Part shown: piece after piece, positions 33,209 to 42,167 of the stretch
Layout: each line of letters begins with the position of its first letter
Numbering within the stretch: position 1 is the stretch's first letter
Origin: Dokdonella_A sp963775445
Lineage (GTDB): Bacteria; Pseudomonadota; Gammaproteobacteria; Xanthomonadales; Rhodanobacteraceae
DNA length: 64,000 nucleotides
Direction of reading: 5' to 3'
NCBI GenBank assembly: GCA_963775445.1
Contig: CAVZIT010000004.1
Span: 372,001 to 436,000 of the forward strand
Notes under the pieces: generated by a model
Databases searched by the model: none
The model's input: the letters and a program-made list of their open reading frames with translations, nothing else
What the model was told of the DNA's origin: nothing
Translations under genes and position numbers: made by a program

Positions 33209-35362
33209 ATGCAGCTCCGATCGATCGTCGCATTGGCCTTGTCGTCCTGCCTGCTGGTTTCCTGCGGCGGTGGCAGCAACAGCTCGCAAGTCGTGCCGCC
33301 GCCCCCTGGTCCGCCCGGCAACGGCGTGGTGCTCGCGGCGAAGTTCGATCCTTCCTCGGGCGTGGTGCCGTTCCCGACCGATCTGCTGTTGTCCGGAACC
33401 ACCGATCTGACCCTGAACATCCCGGTCGCCAATCCCACCGATTACAGCGATCCGAAAGTCGCGCTCGATGCGCTCGACGGTTTCAGCACGGTCGCGCCAT
33501 GGACCACGACGTTCTCGATGGCGCCCGACACGCAATCCGTCGTTGGCGGACAAAGCGTTCGCGTGTTCGAGGTAACCCACAGCGGGCCTGGTGGCGCCGT
33601 GACCGGGGTCGTGCGCGAATTGCAGTCCCCGCAGGAGTTCGTCGCGCTCATCACGCCTTCGGACAGCAGCGGACAGACGCTTGCGATCGTGCCGACCAAG
33701 CCGCTCAAGCAGGCGACGTCGTACATGGCAGTCCTGACCAAGGACATCACCGATAGCTCCGGCAATCCCGCCGTGCCGGACATTCCGTATTTTCTCGCCG
33801 AGCGTCACGATGTGCTGTGCGTCGACGGTCACAGCACCGATCCATCGCTCGATGATGCGACCGCGTGTGCGCTCGAGCCGTTGCGTGTACTGGTCAACTC
33901 GCAGGAAACCGCGGCAGCCTCGGCCGGCGTCGACCCTGGCCGCATCGTGTTGTCATGGGTCGCGACGACCCAGGCGATCACGCCGGTGCTTGGCCGGCTC
34001 GCCGCTACCGTGGCGCAGAGTCCGGCGCCGGTGACGCATATCGCACCGACCGGCGAGACCCTCGGTGATCTTGGCGCCGGACTGCCGCCGGTCGCGGATA
34101 TCTACATTGGCACCATCGATCTGCCGTACTACCTCGGCGTACCGGATGCGAGCGATCCGACCGCGCCGCTGACCGATTTCTGGCAGGCGGCACCAGGCGC
34201 GTACGTGCCGCCGTTCGATCAGTTCGGGCTCGACCCGACTTCGACCAACGTCACCTACGCCAATCCGGTGCCGGTGCAGACTTCCGTGCAGACGGTCCCG
34301 TTGCTGCTGACGTTGCCGAATGCCGCATCCGGCCAGACCCGCCCGCCGGGCGGCTGGCCCGTGGTGATCTTCCAGCACGGCATCACCCGCAATCGCACCG
34401 ACATGTTCGCAGTGGCCGGCACGCTGGCTGCGCAGGGATTCGCGGTGGTCGCGATCGATATTCCGCTGCACGGCATCACCGATCCGACCAATCCGTTCTA
34501 CATCGGCAATACCCCATTCGCCGAACTCGGCGCACACGAGCGCACGTTCGACCTCGATCTGGAGAACAATGCGACGGGCGCCGCCGGTCCGGATGGCGTG
34601 ATCGATCCGTCTGGCGCGTATTTCATCAACCTGTCGAGTCTTCTGACTTCGCGCGACAACCTGCGCGAGGGCGTGGCCGATCTGACGGAACTGGCGCATG
34701 CGATTCCGGCGATGCGGGTTTCCCCTGCCGGTGGCGCTCTCAACGGTTCACGCATCAGCTTTGTCGGGCAGTCGCTTGGCAGCATTCTTGGAACGGATTT
34801 CCTCGCAATCGATCCGGCGGTGACCGTCGGCGTGCTCAATGTGCCCGGCGGTGGCATCGCCAAGTTGCTCGAGGCCTCTCCCACGTTCGGGCCGCGCATC
34901 CAGGCGGGACTTGAAGGTGCCGGGCTCGAACCCGGCACTGCGGATTACGCCGCGTTCTTCGTCGCCGCGCAGAGCGCAATCGATTCAGCCGATCCGGTGA
35001 ACTATGCGCTGCAAGCCAACCAGACTCTGCTGCACAGCGACCGCCTGCTGCTGCAGGAAGTCGTCGGCAGTGACACATCGCCACCGGACCAAGTCATACC
35101 AAACAGTGTCGCCGACGCCCCGTTGTCGGGCACCGAACCCTTGATCGCGACGCTTGGTCTGGCCTCGATCACCATGACCACGCAATCGGCCGACGGTATT
35201 CGCGGGGCGGTGCGGTTCACCTCGGGCGAGCATGGCTCGATTCTTGACCCGACCGATTTTCCGTTGGTCACCCAGGAAATGCAGGGCGAGATGGCCAGCA
35301 TGACGGCGAGCGACGGGACGCTGGTGCTGATCGCGAATCCGTCGGTGATCCGCGCTCAATAG
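33209..35362 (+). CDS. VolA/Pla-1-like extracellular lipase lipoprotein
   Basis: ATG 33209 gives a lipoprotein signal (MQLRSIVALALSSCLLVSC, Cys19) followed by a proline-rich linker. The N-terminal domain (KFDPSSGVVPFPTDLLLSG) is typical of VolA-type lipases. The alpha/beta-hydrolase part has WPVVIFQHGITRNRTDMFA (oxyanion region) and the nucleophile elbow GQSLGSILGTDF. A late histidine in FTSGEHGSILDP could complete the triad. Known members are surface lysophospholipases that release fatty acids for uptake. It is 717 residues, normal for the family. The upstream in-frame start at 33173 lacks the signal peptide. Confidence 0.87.
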   Translation: MQLRSIVALALSSCLLVSCGGGSNSSQVVPPPPGPPGNGVVLAAKFDPSSGVVPFPTDLLLSGTTDLTLNIPVANPTDYSDPKVALDALDGFSTVAPWTTTFSMAPDTQSVVGGQSVRVFEVTHSGPGGAVTGVVRELQSPQEFVALITPSDSSGQTLAIVPTKPLKQATSYMAVLTKDITDSSGNPAVPDIPYFLAERHDVLCVDGHSTDPSLDDATACALEPLRVLVNSQETAAASAGVDPGRIVLSWVATTQAITPVLGRLAATVAQSPAPVTHIAPTGETLGDLGAGLPPVADIYIGTIDLPYYLGVPDASDPTAPLTDFWQAAPGAYVPPFDQFGLDPTSTNVTYANPVPVQTSVQTVPLLLTLPNAASGQTRPPGGWPVVIFQHGITRNRTDMFAVAGTLAAQGFAVVAIDIPLHGITDPTNPFYIGNTPFAELGAHERTFDLDLENNATGAAGPDGVIDPSGAYFINLSSLLTSRDNLREGVADLTELAHAIPAMRVSPAGGALNGSRISFVGQSLGSILGTDFLAIDPAVTVGVLNVPGGGIAKLLEASPTFGPRIQAGLEGAGLEPGTADYAAFFVAAQSAIDSADPVNYALQANQTLLHSDRLLLQEVVGSDTSPPDQVIPNSVADAPLSGTEPLIATLGLASITMTTQSADGIRGAVRFTSGEHGSILDPTDFPLVTQEMQGEMASMTASDGTLVLIANPSVIRAQ

Positions 35363-35426
35363 TCGCGACGTCATCCCGCGCGTAGCGTGCAGGAAACGCA
35401 CGCTGCGTGCTGCGGGGCCGATCGAA

Positions 35427-35891
35427 TCAATAGGCCACGCCGAACCGTCGAAGCACTTTTCCCGCGAGCCATGCCGGGCCGATCAGGAGATAGGTCAGGT
35501 CGGTTGCGAACGAGGGTCGGCGACCCTCGATGCCGTGACCGATGAACTGGCCGACCCAGGCCAGCGCGAACACGGCGATTGCGAGCCACAGCAAATGCGC
35601 CGTGCCCAGCTCGCGGTAGAGGCCCTCGGTCGCGAGTCCCAGCAGCACCAGCACGACGAACATCGCAGCCGCGATCGGCCGCGACAGACGCCAATAGAAT
35701 GCCAGCGCCGCGACCATGACCAACGCGCACCAGAATCCGGGCCGGCCGATGGCAGGGGACACCGGCACGGTCCAGAGCAGGGCAATCACGGCCCACAGGA
35801 TGGCCGGCACGCAAATCCAGTGAATCGCGCGATTGGTCGAGTTGCGATGATCGTCGGCGTAGCTGCCGAACCAGTCGTGGACGTCGCGCAT
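35427..35891 (-). CDS. DUF962/Mpo1-like membrane protein
   Basis: This 154-residue protein begins DWFGSYADDHRNSTNRAIHWICVP, the conserved His-containing start of the DUF962 (YGL010w/Mpo1) family, and has GQFIGHGIEGRRPSF near the end with the second histidine set. Four membrane helices are visible. Yeast Mpo1 is an iron-dependent dioxygenase of 2-hydroxy fatty acids; bacterial members are mostly untested. It lies downstream of purC on the same strand, 41 bases after its stop. Confidence 0.87.
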   Translation of the reverse strand: MRDVHDWFGSYADDHRNSTNRAIHWICVPAILWAVIALLWTVPVSPAIGRPGFWCALVMVAALAFYWRLSRPIAAAMFVVLVLLGLATEGLYRELGTAHLLWLAIAVFALAWVGQFIGHGIEGRRPSFATDLTYLLIGPAWLAGKVLRRFGVAY

Positions 35892-35932
35892 GATCGATTC
35901 CGGATTCGTCTCGGGTCAGCGGCAACGCGCAA

Positions 35933-36820
35933 TCACGGCGCGGTCAATCGGCGCAGCGACTCGGCATATTTAGCCGCGGTATTTTCGATGATCTCACGCG
36001 GCAGGCGCGGACCCGGAGCGCGCTTGTCCCAGTCCAGCGTTTCCAGATAGTCGCGCACGTATTGCTTGTCGAAACTCGGCGGACTCGCTCCCACGCGATA
36101 CGAATCGGCTGGCCAGAACCGCGATGAGTCCGGCGTCAGCATCTCGTCCATCACATACAGCGTGCCGGCGGAGTCGGTGCCGAACTCGAGCTTGGTGTCG
36201 GCGATCAGGATCCCCCGCTCGGCCGCATGGGCCGCCGCGAAACGATAAATTGCGAGCGTCGCGTCACGAACCCTTTCGGCGAGGTCGGCGCCTATCGTTT
36301 CGACCACCGCGTCGAACCCGATGTTTTCGTCGTGCGCGCCGGTCGCGGCCTTGGTCGACGGCGTGAAGATCGGCTCGGGCAGGCGCTCCGCCTGGCGCAA
36401 TCCCGATGGCAACGCAATGCCGCACAGCGATCCGGTCGCCTGATAATCCTTCCACCCCGAACCGATCAGCCAGCCACGCGCAATCGCCTCGATACGCACC
36501 GGCGCCAGGCGTTTCACGATCACACTGCGATGTCGGTAGAGCGCGGCATCCGCCCCGGATGGAAGAATGTCTTCGATGCGTCTGCCGGTCAGATGATTGG
36601 GCGTCAGATGGGCAGTGCGGGTGAACCAGAAGTTCGACATCTGCGTCAGTATTTCGCCCTTGCCGGGGATCGGATCGGGTAGCACGACATCGAACGCCGA
36701 GAGCCGATCGCTCGCGACGATCAGCAACTCCGTATCCGAAATCGCATACACGTCGCGTACCTTGCCACGATGGACAAGATCGAGACCCGGCAATTGCGAA
36801 CGTTCCAGCGTAGTCGGCAC
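35933..36820 (-). CDS. purC: Phosphoribosylaminoimidazole-succinocarboxamide synthase (SAICAR synthetase)
   Basis: This 295-residue protein has the PurC signatures LVHRGKVRDVYAISDTELLI, ASDRLSAFDVVLPDPIPGKG, and later IEAIARGWLIGSGWKDYQATG and ILIADTKLEFGTDSAGTLYV. It joins aspartate to CAIR with ATP in purine synthesis. The length matches the longer yeast-like PurC rather than the 237-residue E. coli enzyme. It is the first gene of a minus-strand pair with the DUF962 gene. Upstream is the hairpin-rich non-coding stretch. Confidence 0.95.
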   Translation of the reverse strand: MPTTLERSQLPGLDLVHRGKVRDVYAISDTELLIVASDRLSAFDVVLPDPIPGKGEILTQMSNFWFTRTAHLTPNHLTGRRIEDILPSGADAALYRHRSVIVKRLAPVRIEAIARGWLIGSGWKDYQATGSLCGIALPSGLRQAERLPEPIFTPSTKAATGAHDENIGFDAVVETIGADLAERVRDATLAIYRFAAAHAAERGILIADTKLEFGTDSAGTLYVMDEMLTPDSSRFWPADSYRVGASPPSFDKQYVRDYLETLDWDKRAPGPRLPREIIENTAAKYAESLRRLTAP

Positions 36821-36849
36821 GAGTTGTCCATCACGCAGAGGTCGGACAA

Positions 36850-37680
36850 TTATAGCGGTGGCGTGCGTGCGGGCGGTTTTCCTTCCTCGGTCTCTGAGGA
36901 CTCATGGTTTGACGTTTGATTCGCTCGTCCGGTGATGCGTTTTCTCTTGTGCTCTGCTTGCCTCAGCGGCGTCGGGTGCTTGACGATGGGCGCTTGGCTT
37001 CTTCCGCCTGATGCGATTTTGCCGAGGTTCCGCTCGCCTCGGCGGCGAGCGGGTTTCTTTTGGCATTGCCCCAAGAGGAACCAAAAGGTCTAGTGCCGGA
37101 CACGGTGGTCGCCGGCGAAGCCGGCGACTTCCCTGCGCTTCTCGCCGCTGGCGGCCCTCGCGACAGCACATCCCTGTGCTGGCGCTCGGCGAACGCGATT
37201 CCTCGCGTCCGCCCTTCGGGTGTCCCCGCCAGCAGCTGCGATGCTCGGCACCGCGTACGACACCAGAATCAAGAGCGGTGGGGTGCGCGCGCTGATTGCT
37301 GTTGCTCTTGGGTCCCGTAGGTGGCGGCGCGAGGGATCGCGCCGATCCGCCGACAGGCCAAGGATGGCCTGTCGGCGAACCCGGCCGCCGCCCGCGACCC
37401 TTCCGGGCTGAACCCGGAAGGCGCCGCCTCCGGGTGGCACGCTCGCCGCTGAGGCGAGCGGAGCAAAGGCGAGGACGTCGCAGAGCGCGAGAGAAGCGGG
37501 ACACAGCAGCCGAGGGTGCAAGTCAGCCGCCGAGGCGAGGGGACCCTTGCGACAGAATCGCATCAGGCGAGCCAAGCGAGATGCGAACGCAGTCTCTGCG
37601 ACAGCATTGCATTGGACGATGGAAGATGCTCGCGGCAGCCGGATCGAGCGGGCACCCTGGGGCCGCTTGCTAGAATCGCG
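36850..37680. repeat. Non-coding stretch rich in perfect inverted repeats, probable dispersed intergenic repeat
   Basis: No gene is supported here; reading frames are arginine/alanine-rich and unlike any protein. The stretch holds several perfect inverted repeats: 9-bp arms at 37030-37038/37044-37052, 9-bp arms with a GAA loop at 37108-37128, 12-bp arms at 37348-37359/37366-37377 and 9-bp arms at 37399-37407/37413-37421. The composition and layout resemble long intergenic repeat families known in Xanthomonadaceae, which are often mis-annotated as hypothetical proteins. Copy number in the genome cannot be seen from this window. Confidence 0.55.
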
Positions 37681-37707
37681 AGCCCTGTTTGTGATCGAAG
37701 TGGGCCG

Positions 37708-38013
37708 ATGCTTCGTGTTGCCCTGTCATCGATGATGCTCGCCGCGGCGTGCTGCGCATCTGCGCAGCCGCCTGCGCAGCTCGGTTTGTGCGCGGCCTGC
37801 CACGGCGCGTCGGGCATCGCCGTCGCCAAGGGTGTTCCAGATCTGGCCGGGCAGGATGCGGATTATCTCGCTGCGGCGCTCGCACAGTACCGCGCGGGCG
37901 ATCGCTCCAACAGCGCAATGCACGCTGTCGCAGGCGCGCTGTCGAAAGGTGATATCGAAGCGCTCGCTCGCTGGTATTCGGCACAGCCAGCCTGTCCGGG
38001 GAGCGCGCGATGA
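37708..38013 (+). CDS. Class I cytochrome c, small periplasmic
   Basis: This 101-residue protein has a signal peptide (MLRVALSSMMLAAACCASAQ) and a single haem-binding motif, CAACH, in LGLCAACHGASGIAVAKGVPDLAGQ. The likely sixth ligand is the methionine in NSAMHAVAGALSKGDIEALARW. It matches the cytochrome c553/c4-half family that shuttles electrons in the periplasm. The stop overlaps the next gene by four bases (ATGA, 38010-38013), so it is coupled to djlA. The start at 37708 is the only methionine giving a proper signal peptide. Confidence 0.9.
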   Translation: MLRVALSSMMLAAACCASAQPPAQLGLCAACHGASGIAVAKGVPDLAGQDADYLAAALAQYRAGDRSNSAMHAVAGALSKGDIEALARWYSAQPACPGSAR

Positions 38014-38786
38014 GCGTTACCGGCAAACTGGTCGGCGCATTGCTGGGTCTGTTCCTTCTGCACAATCCGATCGGCCTCGTGATCGGCGCGGTGCTCGGTC
38101 ACTTCTACGACGTCGCCGTGTCGCACCGGCATGCGGCGACGCTTGGCCGCGCCTTCATTGAGCCGCTGTTCGCATTTGCGGGTGCGCTGGCCAAATCCGA
38201 TGGTCGCGTTTCGGAAGGCGAGATCACCGCGGCCGAAGCGCTCATGTCGCGATTGCGCCTCGATGGCGCGCAAAAACGGGTAGCGATCGACCAATTTGCG
38301 ATCGGCAAACGTGCGGACTTCGAGGTGCGACTCGCGGTGGCTGATCTGAAGGCCTGGTGCGGGCGTCGTCGCGATCTCGCCTTCCTTTTGCTCGATCTGC
38401 TGCTCGATCTCGCGTATGCCGAAGGGCCGCCGGTGGCCGCGAAGATGGCCCTCCTGCGGCAGTTGTGCTGGGCCCTCGGCGTCAGCGATCGTGAGCTTGC
38501 GGGACTTGCAGCCATGAAGGGCCACGCACCGGGCGCGGATTGGTCCTCACGCGGTCCGACCGGCCGCGCCCGACCGCCGACAGCCGGCCCGGATCCTTAC
38601 GCAGTGCTCGGCATTTCGCGCGATGCCGGCGAACGCGATATCAAGCACGCGTATCGCAAACTCATGAGCCAGCATCATCCGGACAAGCTCGGCGACGTGC
38701 CGGATGAATTGAAGCGTCGCGCAGAAGACCGCGCGCGCGAAATCAATGCCGCATATGAGAAGATCAAGGCGGAACGAAGGTTCTAG
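38010..38786 (+). CDS. djlA: DjlA-like membrane co-chaperone (TerB and J domains)
   Basis: An N-terminal membrane segment (GALLGLFLLHNPIGLVIGAVLGHF) is followed by a TerB-like helical domain (about residues 50-165: FAGALAKSDGRVSEGEITAAE) and a C-terminal J domain (about 190-258) with the HPD motif in LMSQHHPDKLG. DjlA is an inner-membrane DnaK co-chaperone facing the cytosol. The layout and the 258-residue length agree with E. coli DjlA (271). It overlaps the cytochrome gene and is followed 28 bases later by rpe. Confidence 0.93.
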   Translation: MSVTGKLVGALLGLFLLHNPIGLVIGAVLGHFYDVAVSHRHAATLGRAFIEPLFAFAGALAKSDGRVSEGEITAAEALMSRLRLDGAQKRVAIDQFAIGKRADFEVRLAVADLKAWCGRRRDLAFLLLDLLLDLAYAEGPPVAAKMALLRQLCWALGVSDRELAGLAAMKGHAPGADWSSRGPTGRARPPTAGPDPYAVLGISRDAGERDIKHAYRKLMSQHHPDKLGDVPDELKRRAEDRAREINAAYEKIKAERRF

Positions 38787-38814
38787 CGCACCACGATTCC
38801 GGGATTCGACCACC

Positions 38815-39495
38815 ATGTCCAGGCAACCCGTTGTCATTGCCCCATCGATCCTGTCGGCCGATTTCGCGCGCCTGGGCGAGGAAGTCGACGCGGTGCTCAC
38901 GGCGGGCGCCGACTGGATCCATTTCGACGTGATGGACAACCATTACGTTCCGAACCTGACCATCGGACCGGTGGTGTTGCGCGCCCTGCGTCGTTATGGC
39001 GTCACTGCACCGATCGATGTGCATCTCATGATCAAGCCGGTCGACCGCATCGTCGGTGATTTCGCCGAAGCCGGCGCCACGTCGATCAGCTTTCATCCGG
39101 AGGCGACCGACCACATCGATCGCAGCATCGGCTTGATCCACGAATGCGGTTGCAGCGCCGGCCTCGTGTTCAATCCGGCGACACCGCTCGATCATCTCGA
39201 TTACGTGCTCGACAAGCTGGATCTGATATTGATCATGTCCGTCAACCCCGGTTTCGGGGGACAGAGTTTCATCGCGAGTGCGCTGGAAAAACTGCGCCGT
39301 GCGCGCAGGCGCATCGATGATTGCGGAAAAACGATCCGGCTCGAAGTCGACGGCGGCGTCAAACCCGACAACATCGGCGCCATCGCCGACGCCGGCGCGG
39401 ACACCTTCGTTGCGGGCTCAGCCATTTTCGGCGAAAAGGATTATCGCGAAGTGATCGGGCGCATGCGCGATGCATGTGCGATTGCCGCTGGATAA
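38815..39495 (+). CDS. rpe: Ribulose-phosphate 3-epimerase
   Basis: This 226-residue TIM-barrel enzyme has the full set of signatures: IAPSILSADFARLGEE, WIHFDVMDNHYVPNLTIGP, IDVHLMI, ISFHPEA, IMSVNPGFGGQSF, LEVDGGVKPDN and FVAGSAIFG. It interconverts ribulose 5-phosphate and xylulose 5-phosphate in the pentose phosphate pathway. ATG 38815 is the family-typical start (MSRQPVVIAPSILSAD). It is likely the last gene of cytochrome c - djlA - rpe and converges with clp. Confidence 0.97.
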   Translation: MSRQPVVIAPSILSADFARLGEEVDAVLTAGADWIHFDVMDNHYVPNLTIGPVVLRALRRYGVTAPIDVHLMIKPVDRIVGDFAEAGATSISFHPEATDHIDRSIGLIHECGCSAGLVFNPATPLDHLDYVLDKLDLILIMSVNPGFGGQSFIASALEKLRRARRRIDDCGKTIRLEVDGGVKPDNIGAIADAGADTFVAGSAIFGEKDYREVIGRMRDACAIAAG

Positions 39496-39593
39496 CCGGA
39501 AGGATGTGCACCGCAGGGTTGCGGAAGGCTTTCAAGCCTTGACAAAGACACGAAACGACGATGGCAGCGCTTGGTCCGTCGAGCGCCCCGGGT

Positions 39594-40301
39594 TCAGCGC
39601 GTACCCTTCACCACGATGGTCTTGCCGGACACGTCGATGACGCCCTGTTCCTCGAGCTGCTTCAACACACGCCCGACCATTTCACGCGAACAGCCGACGA
39701 TGCGGCTGATTTCCTGGCGCGAAATCGAGATCTGCATTCCGTCCGGATGGCTCATCGCATCCGGTTCCTCGGTCAGATCGATCAGGGTCTTGGCGACGCG
39801 GCCGGTCACGTCCATGAACGCAAGGCGGCTCACCTTGCGCGACGTGTGCAGCAGGCGGTTGGTCAGCTGCGAGCCGATCGCGAACAGGAGTTTCGGGCAA
39901 TCCTTGGCGAGGTCTCCCTCGAACAGGCTGAATAGACGCTCGTAGCCGATTTCCGCAAGCTCGCACGGCGCGCGCGTGCGCACCATGACTTCGCGCTTGG
40001 GCGTTTCCACGAAAAGACCCATCTCGCCGATGAACTCACCGCGGTTGAGATAGGCGAGGATCAGCTCCCGACCTTCCTCGTCCTCGGACGACACGGTCAG
40101 TGATCCATCGATCACGTAATAGAGAATATTGGCTGAATCCCCCGGCCGGATGATCGCGGTCTTGCTCGGGAAACGGCGGCGCTGGCAATGCTCCAGAAAT
40201 CGCTCCATCGCCGGACGATCAAGCGTCAGCATCGCCGGTGGCAGCACCTTGCTGGCTGCGCGTTGCAACGTGTAGCGAAAATCGGCAGCCTTCACTTGCA
40301 C
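39594..40301 (-). CDS. clp: CRP-family regulator Clp
   Basis: The cyclic-nucleotide-type domain (YYVIDGSLTVSSEDEEGREL, LNRGEFIGEMGLFVETPKREV) is followed by a Crp-type HTH (SISRQEISRIVGCSREMVGRVLKQLEEQGVI). Sequence and neighbours match Xanthomonas Clp, which is a global regulator of virulence and exoenzymes that is switched off DNA by c-di-GMP. GTG 40301 is chosen because GGGAGG lies eight bases upstream; this gives 235 residues, close to the Xanthomonas protein (230). The longer GTG at 40343 adds a tail without such a site. It is divergent from speD. Confidence 0.93.
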   Translation of the reverse strand: MQVKAADFRYTLQRAASKVLPPAMLTLDRPAMERFLEHCQRRRFPSKTAIIRPGDSANILYYVIDGSLTVSSEDEEGRELILAYLNRGEFIGEMGLFVETPKREVMVRTRAPCELAEIGYERLFSLFEGDLAKDCPKLLFAIGSQLTNRLLHTSRKVSRLAFMDVTGRVAKTLIDLTEEPDAMSHPDGMQISISRQEISRIVGCSREMVGRVLKQLEEQGVIDVSGKTIVVKGTR

Positions 40302-40683
40302 GGAATTACCTCCCGATCGGTGGCGCATGACATGTGCCGGCACCGGTGTGTCGCTTCCGCGCCTTGGCCGGAAGCAGAACCGGCATGCGCTCGCATCTTA
40401 TTGCAATTCGTCGCACGCGTGTTGCGTTGAGGTCATGCGCGGCATTTGCGAGTGAGAGGCAATGTTGACGGAATGACTGGTGTGTGCCCGGCGGCTGATC
40501 GCCTCGACGGATGGAGCGGCAAAGGCATCCCGCGTCCGATGGGCGCTTTGGTGAGTTTCCTCGCCCGGCCGCATGGTCCATAATTCGCGCCCTTCCACCG
40601 GACGCAACAACCGCGTCTGTGCCCTGACCTGCCACAAGTCGCCCACAGCGGTTGCGCAGGCGTATCGAGGCGATCCCTTCCAC
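40302..40683. promoter_or_regulatory. Divergent clp-speD promoter region
   Basis: No gene is seen in these 382 bases. For speD a CATAAT -10 box lies at 40579-40584 with a weak TTTCCT at 40556-40561 (17-base spacing). For clp, on the minus strand, TAAGAT (40400-40395) is a possible -10 box with no good -35. No clear CRP-type palindrome was found. Confidence 0.45.
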
Positions 40684-41487
40684 ATGCGAGGTACCGATGA
40701 GGTGGTCAAGCCCCTTCCCCGACTGAAATTGCAGGGTTTCAACAACCTGACCAAGGCGCTGAGTTTCAATATCTACGACATCTGCTACGCGGTGTCGGAG
40801 GATCAGCGCCAGCGCTACATCGAATACATCGACGATACCTACGATGCCGATCGGCTGACGAGCATCCTGACCGATGTTGCCGACATCATCGGTGCGACCA
40901 TACTCAATGTCGCACGGCAGGACTACGACCCGCAGGGCGCATCGGTCACGATCCTGATTTCAGAGCATCCGGTGGTCGAGAAACTCGGCCGCGACATGAT
41001 TTCCGACGCAGTCGTCGCGCATCTCGACAAAAGCCACATCACGGTCCATACCTACCCGGAAACGCATCCGCACAACGGTATCGCCACATTCCGCGCGGAT
41101 ATCGACGTGGCGACGTGCGGCGTCATCTCGCCGCTGCGCGCGCTGAATTTCCTGATCGACAGTTTCGAATCGGACATCGTGACGATGGATTACCGCGTGC
41201 GCGGGTTCACGCGCGACATCAAGGGTCGCAAGCATTTCATCGACCATCGCATCAACTCGGTGCAGGAATACCTGGCCAAGCACATCCGCCAGAAATATGA
41301 AATGTTCGACGTCAACGTCTACCAGGAAAACATCTTCCACACGAAGATGCACCTGAAGGACTTCGACCTCGACACCTACCTGTTCGAGGCCAACGCCGAC
41401 GATCTTTCATTCAAGGATCGTCAGCGCATCGAATCGCTGTTGCGCCGCGAGATCGAGGAGCTGTTCCACGGCCGCAATCTCATGTGA
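40684..41487 (+). CDS. speD: S-adenosylmethionine decarboxylase proenzyme
   Basis: This 267-residue protein matches the E. coli-type SpeD (264). The self-cleavage site is Lys116-Ser117 in AHLDKSHITVHTYPE, where the serine becomes the pyruvoyl group. Other family segments are NLTKALSFNIYDICYAV, FRADIDVATCGVISPLRALN and KYEMFDVNVYQENIFHTKMH. It supplies decarboxylated SAM for spermidine synthesis. ATG 40684 is the start that matches family length; the frame is open upstream but adds unrelated sequence. Its place next to clp is conserved in xanthomonads. Confidence 0.96.
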   Translation: MRGTDEVVKPLPRLKLQGFNNLTKALSFNIYDICYAVSEDQRQRYIEYIDDTYDADRLTSILTDVADIIGATILNVARQDYDPQGASVTILISEHPVVEKLGRDMISDAVVAHLDKSHITVHTYPETHPHNGIATFRADIDVATCGVISPLRALNFLIDSFESDIVTMDYRVRGFTRDIKGRKHFIDHRINSVQEYLAKHIRQKYEMFDVNVYQENIFHTKMHLKDFDLDTYLFEANADDLSFKDRQRIESLLRREIEELFHGRNLM

Positions 41488-41518
41488 CCGCCCGCCAGAG
41501 CCGGTTTTCCGACCCGTG

Positions 41519-42163
41519 TCAGATCCGGTATGCGATCGCCTTCATGACATCGGACGCAAATCGCATGAGGCGCGGTATCGGCCATGGCAGGGATTGCGCG
41601 CCCGCGGCCAACGCGCGATCGGCATGATTCGCCTCGTCGCTCTTCATTGCCTCGACGATCGCGCGGCTGCGCCGGTCATTCGCCGGCAGCTTTTCCAGGT
41701 GCGTATCGAGATGCGCTTCGACCTGGCGCTCGGTTTCGACCACGAAGCCGAGACTCGTGCGATCACCGACGAGCCCGGCGCCGACGCCGATCGCATAGGC
41801 ACCGGCGTACCACAGCGGATTGAGCAGGCTCGGCCGGCTCGCAAGTTCGCGAAGGCGCTCGCCGCACCAGGCCAGATGATCGGTTTCCTCGTCGGCAGCC
41901 GCGAGCATCTGCCCACGCACCGACGCGTCCCGCGCGGTCGCCGCATGACCGAAATAGAGCGCCTGCGCGCAGACTTCGCCGACATGGTTGACGCGCATGA
42001 GCCCCGCGGCGTGGCGCCTTTCATTGGTATCGAGCTCGCCATCGGCAAGCACCGCGGCGGGCGACGGGCGCGTTGCGGCAGGCGCAGGGTCGAACACGGT
42101 ACCCAGTGCGCGCTGCACCTCAACGATCAGACGGTCCGTGCGCGACAATTTGGTGGTTCCCAT
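41519..42163 (-). CDS. coq7: Ubiquinone biosynthesis hydroxylase Coq7
   Basis: This 214-residue diiron monooxygenase has the ligand motifs RVNHVGEVCAQALYFGH, DEETDHLAWC, FVVETERQVEAHLDTHLEKL and SDEANHADRAL. It hydroxylates a demethoxyubiquinone intermediate in the last ring modification of ubiquinone synthesis. ATG 42163 is chosen because GGAG lies upstream within the longer frame that begins at GTG 42178. It follows the Fe-S protein gene by only four bases on the same strand, so they form an operon, and it converges with speD. Confidence 0.95.
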   Translation of the reverse strand: MGTTKLSRTDRLIVEVQRALGTVFDPAPAATRPSPAAVLADGELDTNERRHAAGLMRVNHVGEVCAQALYFGHAATARDASVRGQMLAAADEETDHLAWCGERLRELASRPSLLNPLWYAGAYAIGVGAGLVGDRTSLGFVVETERQVEAHLDTHLEKLPANDRRSRAIVEAMKSDEANHADRALAAGAQSLPWPIPRLMRFASDVMKAIAYRI

Positions 42164-42167
42164 GCCT

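Noticed and set aside
36902..37504. 200-codon minus-strand frame in the hairpin-rich stretch
   Set aside because: The translation is Arg/Pro/Ser-rich and built from inverted repeats; it looks like the spurious proteins annotated from intergenic repeats.
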